DNA of 31,891 bases from Candidatus Nomurabacteria bacterium (GTDB lineage: Bacteria; Patescibacteriota; Minisyncoccia; Phycocordibacterales; UBA918): NCBI GenBank assembly GCA_943359405.1, contig CALRHO010000001.1, positions 1 through 31,891 on the forward strand, in the 5' to 3' direction. Positions within the stretch are counted from its first letter, which is position 1; every line of letters starts with the position of its first letter. The notes below the pieces were generated by a model. That model saw only the letters and a list, made by a program, of their open reading frames with translations, was not told where the DNA came from and made no database searches. Positions 1 through 5,782 of this stretch are shown in pieces. The position numbers and the translations under genes are program-made.

Positions 1-666
1 ACTCGCAGTCTTTGAGCGCTTCTGTCCGATAGCAACGTAGATACAAATTGGACGTTTGTCTTTTGGCTCGTACTTCTGGTTGATGATTGTGTCGATCGCG
101 ACGGTGGTCTTGCCAGTACCCCGATCACCAATGATGAGTTCGCGCTGGCCGCGACCAATCGGAATCATCGAGTCAATCGCTTTGATACCAGTGTGAATTG
201 GCTCGTTTACGCTCGAGCGCTCCATAACACCGTACGCTACACGTTCAATTGGCATGTCCTTATCGCCCGTGAGTGCACCTTTACCATCGATAGCAGCACC
301 AAGGGGTGAGACCACGCGACCAATTATGCTTGCACCAACGGGAATCGAAAGGAGCTTCTTGGTTCGCTGTACACGCATACCCTCAGTCACTCTTGATGAG
401 TCACCGAGCACCACCACCTTAACTGCATCCTCCTCAAGGTTGAGCACAAGGCCGAGAAGTGCATCATCGGCACCGAGTGTGTCAGCAAGCGGCTTTCCAG
501 CACTGGTCTCGAAGACCACCATTTCCATCATTTCAGCCTTGGGGAGACCATCGATCTCGGCAATACCGTCACCCACGGCTGTCACGATGCCGATTTCCTC
601 AGGCAGCGACGTGTTAGAAAGACCCTCGATTTCTTTTTTGATCTTCTCAATGATGATGGTGCTCAT
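1..666 (-). CDS. atpA: F1F0 ATP synthase alpha subunit, N-terminal part (cut by window edge)
   Basis: This is the non-catalytic nucleotide-binding subunit of the F1 head, which alternates with beta in the hexamer. Reading the minus strand from the ATG at 666 gives 222 codons without a stop, running off the left edge. The N-terminal beta-barrel comes first, followed by the nucleotide-binding domain with the P-loop GDRGTGKT and the preceding IPIGRGQRELIIGDRG stretch typical of alpha subunits. The reading begins MSTIIIEKIKKEIEGL. No clear Shine-Dalgarno sequence precedes it, and it follows atpH by about 40 nt, so it is the last visible gene of the atp operon. The beta-barrel and P-loop sequences make the alpha assignment secure; gamma, beta and epsilon genes would lie to the left of the window. 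Confidence 0.95.
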   Translation of the reverse strand, partial: MSTIIIEKIKKEIEGLSNTSLPEEIGIVTAVGDGIAEIDGLPKAEMMEMVVFETSAGKPLADTLGADDALLGLVLNLEEDAVKVVVLGDSSRVTEGMRVQRTKKLLSIPVGASIIGRVVSPLGAAIDGKGALTGDKDMPIERVAYGVMERSSVNEPIHTGIKAIDSMIPIGRGQRELIIGDRGTGKTTVAIDTIINQKYEPKDKRPICIYVAIGQKRSKTAS

Positions 667-705
667 GATGGTGTGTGCTAATGATGGTAATGGTGAATAA
701 TCAGT

Positions 706-1086
706 CTAGCTGGTTACGCGGCGGTAAAGCTTTTGGAGTGCCGTCTTCCAGGATGCGTCAATACGCTGGTGGGCGTGCTCTACAATCACGCCCCCAATGA
801 TGGTCTCGTCAACCGTAATCGTGGCATCAGTGGTACCACCGATAGCGGCGAGGTGTAGCTCAATGGCATTACGCAAGGCAATAACATCTTCACTACGCGC
901 AATAAACACACGAGCTGCCGTCCCCTCAGTACCGTCGAGCTCGCGCAGCATCCCGCGCAAGATGCTCGGAAGTAATCGGGAGTGATCTCGCTTTTCAAGG
1001 GTGCTGGCAAGCCCTCGGACAGCAGCTTCAACACTCATGCCAGAGGCAACGAGGTCGAGGCAGGCAGTGATGTAGTGCTCGCGCAT
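706..1086 (-). CDS. atpH: F1F0 ATP synthase delta subunit (short form)
   Basis: Delta (OSCP-like) links the top of the F1 head to the b-subunit stator. The protein has 126 residues, whereas delta subunits are usually about 175-180, so much of the N-terminal helical domain is reduced. The C-terminal part keeps the family signature: a strand-rich segment, then IIGGVIVEHAHQRIDASWK and a final short helix ending LQKLYRRVTS. It lies between atpF (18 nt upstream) and atpA, the standard position. The start is the first ATG in frame. The assignment rests on the C-terminal motif plus position; the short length is probably lineage reduction, not a frameshift, because the frame is intact and the start is clean. 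Confidence 0.88.
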   Translation of the reverse strand: MREHYITACLDLVASGMSVEAAVRGLASTLEKRDHSRLLPSILRGMLRELDGTEGTAARVFIARSEDVIALRNAIELHLAAIGGTTDATITVDETIIGGVIVEHAHQRIDASWKTALQKLYRRVTS

Positions 1087-1104
1087 AGGTGGGTACGATA
1101 CAAA

Positions 1105-1551
1105 TTAGGCTCGCTCTCTGAGGAGTCGCTCAGCAGCGAGAACGGCGAGTTTTGTTATTTCTGCCTCGCTTTCCTTCTCGGCCTTACGCTTAGCTTCCTG
1201 CGCGCGAACCTCAGCATCAGCGATAATGGCAGTAGCCTTGGTGGCCGCATCACGAGTGGCAGTCTCCTCTACACCATGAGCGTGGGCGCGGGCGCGCTCA
1301 GCAATGGCAGCAGCCTCCTGTTGCGCAGCCGTCAGAGTTGCCTGTTTCTCACGCTCAGCACTGGCCTTAGCAGTGGCTGCCGCCTCAGCATCAGCGACAC
1401 CCTGCTCAATCGTAGCGGCACGCTCGTCAAGGAGCTTCAGGACCGGTCGGTACAAGAAGTACGAGAGCGCACCAAGCAGGATGGCAAAGTTCACCAATTG
1501 AATGGTGATAAGCTTCCAGTCGATGCCGAAGGCTTCTATGATTTGGTCCAT
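1105..1551 (-). CDS. atpF: F1F0 ATP synthase b subunit
   Basis: The b subunit is the membrane-anchored peripheral stalk that holds F1 against the rotor. The 148-residue protein has one N-terminal transmembrane helix (about residues 10-34, LITIQLVNFAILLGALSYFL), then the conserved YRPVLKLLDER junction. A long alanine/glutamate-rich helix with no breaks follows (about 40-145), as expected for the dimeric coiled coil. The length is close to the family norm of about 155-165. The start codon follows the stop of the MazG-like gene by a single base, so translation is probably coupled to that gene. Only one b-type gene is present, so the stalk is presumably a homodimer. Confidence 0.93.
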   Translation of the reverse strand: MDQIIEAFGIDWKLITIQLVNFAILLGALSYFLYRPVLKLLDERAATIEQGVADAEAAATAKASAEREKQATLTAAQQEAAAIAERARAHAHGVEETATRDAATKATAIIADAEVRAQEAKRKAEKESEAEITKLAVLAAERLLRERA

Positions 1552-1552
1552 A

Positions 1553-1879
1553 CTAGTGCTTTAGATGCTTAACGCGCTCTGCTAATTTACTCATTTGTGC
1601 TGGAAACTCTGTTTCAAGGTCTATATTAAGTGCTTTGGCTATTCTTAGTGTCGACCAAAGACAATCACAAACCTCATGCCGCAACTTCTCGTCTAATTCC
1701 TCGAATGATGCTCGCTTACCCGACTTCATCATTGTCAGCCGCACGAGTGAACCAACATCCTCTACGAGTCCTTGAACATACTCCTCAAGCTCCCACTTGG
1801 GGAATCCTTGCTCGGCATTGAGTTGATCGTAGAGTGCGGTCAACTCGTCAGCTTTAAGAGCTAGTTCACGGAACTCCAT
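1553..1879 (-). CDS. MazG-like nucleotide pyrophosphohydrolase-fold protein inside the atp operon
   Basis: This 108-residue all-helical protein resembles single-domain MazG-like NTP pyrophosphatases, which hydrolyse nucleoside triphosphates using metal ions bound by an EExxE helix and an ExxD helix. The second motif is visible as H-E-V-C-D-C (E69, D72). The first is degenerate: V-E-D-V-G-S-L has E40 and D41, but Ser44 replaces the third acidic residue. Activity is therefore uncertain. It sits 5 nt after atpE and 1 nt before atpF, so it is a true member of the operon. Operon position suggests co-expression with the synthase, but no known ATP synthase subunit has this fold. It could be a housekeeping enzyme or an assembly or regulatory factor; the function is not established. 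Confidence 0.7.
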   Translation of the reverse strand: MEFRELALKADELTALYDQLNAEQGFPKWELEEYVQGLVEDVGSLVRLTMMKSGKRASFEELDEKLRHEVCDCLWSTLRIAKALNIDLETEFPAQMSKLAERVKHLKH

Positions 1880-1884
1880 GAGGA

Positions 1885-2148
1885 TTAGGCAAACTTAATT
1901 ACGAATGCGACAACCAGTGCAAAAATGGCAAGCGCTTCTACGAAGGCGATACCAATGAACATCGTTGCCTGGATCTTCGGGGCGGCTTCTGGGTTACGAC
2001 CAATGGCTTCGAGTGCGCGTGAGACAAGCATACCGATACCGAGGGCGGGACCGAGTACACCCAGGGCGGCGGCTACGGCCATGGCAATTGCCTTTACTGA
2101 CTCTGCGTCGAGGGTGGCAATTTGGGTGGCGACTTCTAGTTCAGTCAT
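1885..2148 (-). CDS. atpE: F1F0 ATP synthase c subunit (rotor ring)
   Basis: The c subunit forms the membrane ring that turns as ions pass. The start is taken at the ATG at 2148 (MTELEVATQIATL), giving 87 residues; the longer reading adds 17 residues that look like untranslated leader. Two transmembrane helices flank the polar loop A-I-G-R-N-P-E-A, the classic c-subunit loop. The ion-binding carboxylate is Glu in F-V-E-A-L-A-I-F of helix 2. The residue after it is Ala, not the Ser/Thr of known sodium-binding rings, and the helix-1 partner region (G-V-L-G-P-A-L-G-I-G) has no Gln ligand. This suggests proton coupling, which is an inference from family rules. It follows atpB by 88 nt. Confidence 0.95.
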   Translation of the reverse strand: MTELEVATQIATLDAESVKAIAMAVAAALGVLGPALGIGMLVSRALEAIGRNPEAAPKIQATMFIGIAFVEALAIFALVVAFVIKFA

Positions 2149-2236
2149 AAAGTTAAGCGTAAATTTAAGATTAATCACTACCGGACAAGTACGAGCCACG
2201 GCCTTCTCGACGGAAGGCGAGACTCGTGATTACCCA

Positions 2237-3004
2237 CTAGTGAGGCTCGGCAACTGCGAGTTTGATGAAGAACAGGGTCAGTACTGAGAATATAAAGGCC
2301 TGAATAAAGCCGACAAACACCTCAAAGGCGAGCAGTGGCACAGGTATCACGTACGGCACAAAGAACATGACAACAACCAGTAGCGTCTTGCCAGCGAAGA
2401 TGTTACCAAATAGACGGAAGGAGAAGGAGATGAGGCGGGCGACTTCAGAAATGAGTTCGATAAGACCAATTACGAAGCCTAGTGGTGAGTGGAAGTTGAT
2501 AAATTTACCAATATAGCGAAAGGTGCCCAAGGCAACCACGCCTGCCATTTCGATGGTGAGAAAAGCTACGATAGCAAACGCGAGGGTGATATTGAGGTCG
2601 GTGGCGGCTGGATACAGCCAGGGCGTCAGGTGGCCGTCGTGGTACGTACCAAACGCAGTAACACCGGGAAGCAATCCTACCCAATTCAGCGAGAGGACAA
2701 AGAGAAAGATAGTTGTCACGACTGGGAAGTATGTGCGTGCCATTGACTTACTCTCAAGTACGTCAGCCATGTAGTCGTAGACGCCACCAACTACTACCTC
2801 AAATACCTGCTGCAGTTTCCCAGCTGGTACTAGGGTAAGGCGACGGGTACCTGCCAAAACAAGTACCATAAGGAGGCCCATCGTAAGCCAGGTAGTTACC
2901 AGGGTGGCGGTAATTGGCACGCCATAAAAGTCACCCAGCACGTAGGGTGCAAGCTTCACCGAGATACCTTCCGCGGCGTGTGCCGTCTCGACCAGACCTA
3001 ACAT
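2237..3004 (-). CDS. atpB: F1F0 ATP synthase a subunit
   Basis: Subunit a forms the ion half-channels next to the c ring. The protein has 255 residues and multiple hydrophobic helices. The key helix carries F-S-F-R-L-F-G-N-I-F-A-G, containing the essential arginine and the family's R-L-F-G-N motif. The C-terminal pair of helices (F-E-V-F-V-G-F-I-Q-A-F-I-F) is also typical. The start ATG at 3004 follows a short leader with a strong promoter and no Shine-Dalgarno sequence. It is the first gene of the operon; the usual small atpI gene is absent upstream. Confidence 0.95.
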   Translation of the reverse strand: MLGLVETAHAAEGISVKLAPYVLGDFYGVPITATLVTTWLTMGLLMVLVLAGTRRLTLVPAGKLQQVFEVVVGGVYDYMADVLESKSMARTYFPVVTTIFLFVLSLNWVGLLPGVTAFGTYHDGHLTPWLYPAATDLNITLAFAIVAFLTIEMAGVVALGTFRYIGKFINFHSPLGFVIGLIELISEVARLISFSFRLFGNIFAGKTLLVVVMFFVPYVIPVPLLAFEVFVGFIQAFIFSVLTLFFIKLAVAEPH

Positions 3005-3018
3005 TGGCGCAAATTACA

Positions 3019-3039
3019 CGCAAAAGACCCTCTTTTGCG
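3019..3039 (-). promoter_or_regulatory. Perfect 9-bp hairpin at the predicted 5' end of the atp mRNA
   Basis: The DNA reads CGCAAAAGA-CCC-TCTTTTGCG, a perfect 9-bp inverted repeat with a 3-nt loop. It lies between the atp promoter and the atpB start codon. The predicted transcription start, about 7 nt past the -10 hexamer, falls at 3038, so the stem would form the first 21 nt of the mRNA. A terminal 5' stem of this kind can protect mRNA from decay in other bacteria; that role here is an inference. There is no T-tract, so it is not an ordinary terminator. Confidence 0.6.
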
Positions 3040-3044
3040 GCCCT

Positions 3045-3073
3045 ATACTAGCAGAATTACGTTACAATCACAA
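3045..3073 (-). promoter_or_regulatory. Promoter of the atp operon
   Basis: On the minus strand TTGTGA (3073-3068) and TAGTAT (3050-3045) are separated by exactly 17 nt, a good match to a housekeeping sigma-factor promoter. It would start transcription near 3038 and give atpB a 34-nt leader containing the hairpin at 3019-3039. Confidence 0.65.
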
Positions 3074-3106
3074 GCAATACCGATACACCCGCATGAAACT
3101 TGTTTG

Positions 3107-3115
3107 TGGTAAAAT
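3107..3115 (+). promoter_or_regulatory. Extended -10 promoter of the 3125 gene
   Basis: TGG-TAAAAT is an extended -10 element. No good -35 is seen 17 nt upstream. The expected start point near 3122 is only about 3 nt before the ATG at 3125, which predicts an almost leaderless mRNA and argues against the earlier in-frame GTG at 3119. It diverges from the atp promoter, about 35 bp away. Confidence 0.45.
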
Positions 3116-3124
3116 CAGGTGATT

Positions 3125-3835
3125 ATGGAGAAAGAGCCACAGCCAATCCGAGCCGAGCCAAGAGACAAGACGCCGTTCCCAAAGACCAGTTATCTTGAAG
3201 GGGAGTTAAGTACTGAACAGATTTCTGACATCAAGGATATGTTGTTTGACCAGTACATGAAGCAGCAACTCATTGAGGATTTCTTCTCAGAGCTTGGTGA
3301 GTACCTCGATGATGATGAACATGTTGATGCAATGAAGGGAGCTCTCGCTAACTATTCTGATGATGAAGTATACGCTGCTATTTCCCTGCCTAAGGAGTTG
3401 CGCAAACGCCAATTTTCTCTTTTTAACGAAAAGATTCGCACTGGTATAGAACCAGCACAGGTGATGAATGACCTGGTTGCCGCCACCTCAAAGTATGGTT
3501 TTGGTGTTGGCTACCACACGTCTGCCGTGGATATTAAGCCAGATACTTCTGGCCGCTGGGAAATCATCGGTCGCGAGCATGACCACCGGGACAATGATCT
3601 AGCGCGTGCATACTACAGCACACACTACCGTCACCTTTACTCTCCAAAGGATCATCAGTTGTATGTGAAGAAACCACACCCACAGCACATATACATTGTC
3701 CGAACTGAGCCAGGTCACAAGACAGATGGTAACTGGAGTCGTGCAAGTCGTCTGAGTATTATTGCCAAGGTTCCCTATGGAGACGTGGTGAAGTACGTAG
3801 AGTCAACCACAAAAAAAATTGAGGGCCGGCGCTAA
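3125..3835 (+). CDS. Unrecognised protein with a possible ADP-ribosyltransferase-like C-terminal half
   Basis: This 236-residue soluble protein is the only plus-strand protein gene here. No signal peptide or membrane segment is visible. Residues 1-120 are acidic and helical. The C-terminal half is rich in Tyr, His and Arg and carries G-V-G-Y-H-T-S (about 127-133), G-R-E-H-D-H-R-D-N-D (about 149-158), A-Y-Y-S-T-H-Y-R-H-L-Y (about 162-172) and I-Y-I-V-R (about 189-193). A Y-H-[GT]-[TS] strand followed by a Y-[FY]-S strand recalls the order of core motifs in ADP-ribosyltransferase folds. This is a motif impression only, not an assignment. The ATG at 3125 is preferred over GTG 3119 from the promoter position. 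A terminator-like stem overlaps its stop codon. Confidence 0.7.
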   Translation: MEKEPQPIRAEPRDKTPFPKTSYLEGELSTEQISDIKDMLFDQYMKQQLIEDFFSELGEYLDDDEHVDAMKGALANYSDDEVYAAISLPKELRKRQFSLFNEKIRTGIEPAQVMNDLVAATSKYGFGVGYHTSAVDIKPDTSGRWEIIGREHDHRDNDLARAYYSTHYRHLYSPKDHQLYVKKPHPQHIYIVRTEPGHKTDGNWSRASRLSIIAKVPYGDVVKYVESTTKKIEGRR

Positions 3836-3853
3836 GATGTTGCGCCGACCCTC
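3811..3853 (-). terminator. Rho-independent terminator of the 85-aa gene
   Basis: The arms 3821-3832 and 3842-3853 pair over 12 bp, GC-rich, with one G-U wobble in the minus-strand RNA. On that strand the stem is followed by AATTTTTTTT (3820-3811). It begins 1 nt after the TGA of the minus gene. For the opposing plus gene the stem could also act, but with no T-tract in that direction. Confidence 0.85.
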
Positions 3854-3854
3854 C

Positions 3855-4112
3855 TCACATGCGTGCAGCTCGAATTGCAAATGCAATCTCCGTGTCGCTA
3901 TACTCCTGCAGAATTTTTCGGACACCACTGTTTCGTGGCCTTCTGATTAGTTGTTCTGCCTCCGCAGGATCAGCCCAAAAGCTTGGACGCTGCTTCATGA
4001 GCGAGCTGATCGCAAGCCGCAGCTGGGCAGTCACCGTGGGCACCCCGTGTGCTCGGGCATCCCACTCTTCCGTGCACAACGGAAGAATTTTTTCTAACCT
4101 TTCCTTCCACAT
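3855..4112 (-). CDS. Small unrecognised protein (85 aa)
   Basis: A predicted 85-residue soluble, helical, basic protein with no family I recognise. It has a Trp-rich start (MWKERLEKILPLCTEEWDAR), a middle helix and a C-terminus rich in Arg/Ala (V-R-K-I-L-Q-E-Y-S-D-T-E-I-A-F-A-I-R). The pattern of a basic helix followed by the Y-S-D-T-E-I-A-F-A-I-R helix resembles the Y-S-D-D-E-V-Y-A-A-I stretch in the neighbouring 3125 protein; a small shared helical module is possible. The start is secure: AGGAGGT lies 4 nt upstream. It has its own consensus promoter and a strong terminator, so it is a stand-alone unit. The convergent neighbour ends 19 nt away. Confidence 0.75.
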   Translation of the reverse strand: MWKERLEKILPLCTEEWDARAHGVPTVTAQLRLAISSLMKQRPSFWADPAEAEQLIRRPRNSGVRKILQEYSDTEIAFAIRAARM

Positions 4113-4123
4113 GACTACCTCCT

Positions 4124-4143
4124 ACTATCATTTTTATCATAGT
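4124..4143. promoter_or_regulatory. Operator-like dyad over the 85-aa gene promoter
   Basis: A 20-bp imperfect palindrome (ACTATCAT-TTTT-ATCATAGT, with one mismatched pair and an A/T-rich centre) covers the -10 hexamer and the predicted start point. This is where a repressor dimer would bind. Autoregulation by the small basic protein is a guess. Confidence 0.35.
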
Positions 4144-4159
4144 ATTTAACTCATGTCAA
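4131..4159 (-). promoter_or_regulatory. Promoter of the 85-aa gene
   Basis: A consensus -35 TTGACA (4159-4154), a 17-nt spacer and TAAAAA (4136-4131) preceded by an extended TGA. The predicted leader of about 12 nt holds the AGGAGG ribosome-binding site. Confidence 0.7.
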
Positions 4160-4443
4160 GTAGCGTCTCGACGCTCTGGTTTGAGCCTCCCCGAAAGCAA
4201 GACTACTTGCTTGTTAGGGTTCATGAACAAAAATGGCACGCGCATGCGTACTCATAAAAAGTAGTTTGCATCATTCGAGGTCACCAGTCACAAAGTATAA
4301 TCACGCACTGCGTGCGGATTCTACTAGGTGTTGTCTACTCGCTTTTCGCGGTTTCTGTCTATTTGAGTGGCCAGAAACGTCGCTGCGGCTTCCATAGACT
4401 ATAATAGTCGCAGGGGCTATTTTTAGTACGTGTACTATGGTGT
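4160..4443. other. Non-coding stretch with several inverted repeats
   Basis: No credible protein gene is seen here. The stretch contains several short palindromes: AAGCAAG-ACTA-CTTGCTT near 4198, a bulged 9-bp stem at 4299-4320 overlapping TATAAT (4296-4301), GTTTCTG...CAGAAAC near 4350-4377, GACTATAATAGTC near 4397, and TAGTACGTGTACTA near 4425. TATAAT on the plus strand with a T-rich stretch at about 4420 could mark a small RNA of about 110 nt; the -35 is weak, so this remains a possibility only. Confidence 0.35.
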
Positions 4444-4506
4444 AAATTTACCGAACTAGTTTTGGGAGTATTTAATGAAGTTTTGGGTCATGTATCAGCC
4501 TTGCCC
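4444..4506 (+). repeat. Direct repeat, copy A (63 bp)
   Basis: This copy is 56/63 identical, without gaps, to copy B at 5033-5095. The first 13 bases (AAATTTACCGAAC) and the block ATGAAGTTTTGGGT are exact. The two copies bracket the GC-rich 122-aa gene and its terminator. Neither copy has a long open frame: on the plus strand copy A has a TAG where copy B has CAG. Confidence 0.85.
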
Positions 4507-4528
4507 GTGCAGTTCAGTCTAGAAATGA

Positions 4529-4573
4529 AGAAGCCCCACGAGTTGTGAAGTCATGGGGACTTCCTCGTGGGGC
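4529..4573 (-). terminator. Long hairpin terminator of the 122-aa gene
   Basis: GCCCCACGAG (4533-4542) pairs perfectly with CTCGTGGGGC (4564-4573). Inside the loop GAAGTC and GACTTC add a second 6-bp stem. On the minus strand it lies 12 nt after the stop codon and runs into TTCTTCATTTCT. Confidence 0.75.
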
Positions 4574-4585
4574 CGGTGTTGGCGG

Positions 4586-4954
4586 TCAGGCGCTGATGGT
4601 ACCACCGCTAATGTGGTTGTTGCCGCACTCGGGGCAGATCCCTGCGTGGTCATCGCGGAGCCGCTCGAAGTGGTGCTGCTCGAAGTGGTAGATCTTGCTC
4701 CCATCCGGCATCAGCCAGTACCAGCAGCAGGTGCTCGACTTGCAGCTGACCTCGAACGTGACCTTCTTGCCTGCCCTGCGGGCCCTAGTGACTTCGCCGG
4801 GAACGAACTTCGCTCCGCGACTCAAATCCTCGGCGTCTGACTGAGGGAAGGACTGTCCGACATCACCACCACCGCCAAGAGCGTTGATCATAAGGCCGGA
4901 CCCTGCGAGTCCAACCATGTCGCTGTAGCGTTTACCGCTTGCCATTCTTGCCAT
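4586..4954 (-). CDS. GC-rich small zinc-ribbon-like protein (122 aa), probably acquired
   Basis: A small unrecognised protein. Residues 1-60 are Gly/Ser/Ala rich and low in complexity. The C-terminal half is rich in possible metal ligands: C71, C76, C77, a His cluster (H90, H94, H95, H103) and the ribbon knuckle C107-P-E-C110-G followed by H114. This suggests a structural zinc site. The start is secure: AAGGAGGT lies 6 nt before the ATG. Codons end mostly in G or C (for example runs of GTC, TTC, AGC, CTG), in sharp contrast to the AT-rich DNA on both sides, which indicates recent transfer from a high-GC genome. It is bracketed by the 63-bp direct repeats and has its own terminator. The molecular role is unknown. 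Confidence 0.72.
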   Translation of the reverse strand: MARMASGKRYSDMVGLAGSGLMINALGGGGDVGQSFPQSDAEDLSRGAKFVPGEVTRARRAGKKVTFEVSCKSSTCCWYWLMPDGSKIYHFEQHHFERLRDDHAGICPECGNNHISGGTISA

Positions 4955-5032
4955 TAAAGAACCTCCTTAGCTGTTGCAAGTAACATATAAGATACATTTT
5001 ATTTAAGTATTATCAATAGTGGACTATAGGGG

Positions 5033-5095
5033 AAATTTACCGAACCAGTTTAGGGAGTATTTGATGAAGTTTTGGGTGACGTACCAGTCTTGCCC
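5033..5095 (+). repeat. Direct repeat, copy B (63 bp)
   Basis: Second copy of the repeat at 4444-4506, 589 bp away, with 7 mismatches and no gaps. It lies just downstream of the end of the restriction-modification operon. A perfect 10-bp palindrome (CTCTGCAGAG) follows within 10 bp. Confidence 0.85.
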
Positions 5096-5111
5096 TACTC
5101 TGCAGAGAATA

Positions 5112-5771
5112 TTAGACTTCAAACTCTAACTCTTCCTTATCCCGCCTTGGTAGATATGGAAAATGAATGCTCATAACTCTCTCATCAATACCGAGTAATT
5201 TGATTAGCATCCAGTACAAACAAGATTTAGCTGTTTCGTATTGCTCGATATGATAAAAATCTGTAGTAAACGAATCAATGTGGAGATGTAAGCTATTACG
5301 CAACTCTCTTAATTGATTTAGTAAGTCTGCGTCAATTTCATCAATCAATTTGCTTTGCTGTGCAACCTTAATCAGTTTTTTAAAGCTGTGATGTTCTGGC
5401 AAAGTAACTCCATTACTTACTACAATAATAAAGCAAACTGTTTCCGCTAATGAAGCAGCTGCAATTAATCCCTGTTTGCATATAGCATGCTCCACTTCAT
5501 TATGAATACCCATTGTGCCACCGCCCAGAAACTCAGGAATCTCTACTTCCCCTTCTTGTTCAAACGTAAAATTATTTAGAATCAAGTCGGTAAACTCTAT
5601 TAACTGAAGTTGTCCTGCAACATTACCTAAAACATCTGGATACTCTTTTGTATTAAAGTTTTTAAACAGCGGTGTTTGTTCAACAAGCGATATATACGCA
5701 AAGCTAGCTGTAATTGACCATTCATTACCGTAACTATCTTTAACAATGGAGGTAAGTTTTTTTTCTGACAT
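5112..5771 (-). CDS. HEPN-like protein at the 3' end of the type I R-M operon
   Basis: A 219-residue protein I cannot assign by name. The start is taken at ATG 5771, after GGGAG, 11 nt past the hsdR stop; a GTG at 5789 inside hsdR would add six residues. After a beta-rich N-terminal third comes a helical region with L-R-E-L-R-N-S-L-H-L-H (R158, N159, H162, H164). An R-N-(x)n-H motif on a helix, followed by another long helix (Y-E-T-A-K-S-C-L-Y-W-M-L-I-K-L-L), is the layout of HEPN domains. Many of these are RNases attached to defence systems. The R-to-H spacing (x3 or x5) is near the usual Rx4-6H. It is the last gene of the hsd operon. RNase activity is an inference. Confidence 0.62.
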   Translation of the reverse strand: MSEKKLTSIVKDSYGNEWSITASFAYISLVEQTPLFKNFNTKEYPDVLGNVAGQLQLIEFTDLILNNFTFEQEGEVEIPEFLGGGTMGIHNEVEHAICKQGLIAAASLAETVCFIIVVSNGVTLPEHHSFKKLIKVAQQSKLIDEIDADLLNQLRELRNSLHLHIDSFTTDFYHIEQYETAKSCLYWMLIKLLGIDERVMSIHFPYLPRRDKEELEFEV

Positions 5772-5782
5772 AGTCTCCCAAA

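Noticed and set aside
254..700. Plus-strand open frame over atpA
   Set aside because: It is the antisense shadow of atpA, low in complexity (Ser/Pro/Thr), while the minus strand gives a clear alpha subunit.
982..1572. 196-codon plus-strand frame over atpH/atpF
   Set aside because: Antisense to two recognised ATP synthase genes; the composition is not protein-like.
4444..4506. Reading copy A of the direct repeat as coding with TGA or TAG read through
   Set aside because: The frame has stops in both readings, and the genome uses TGA as a normal stop, so copy A is not a gene.
4160..5100. CRISPR array or transposon
   Set aside because: Only two repeat copies with unequal surroundings, no regular spacers, no transposase gene and no terminal inverted repeats.
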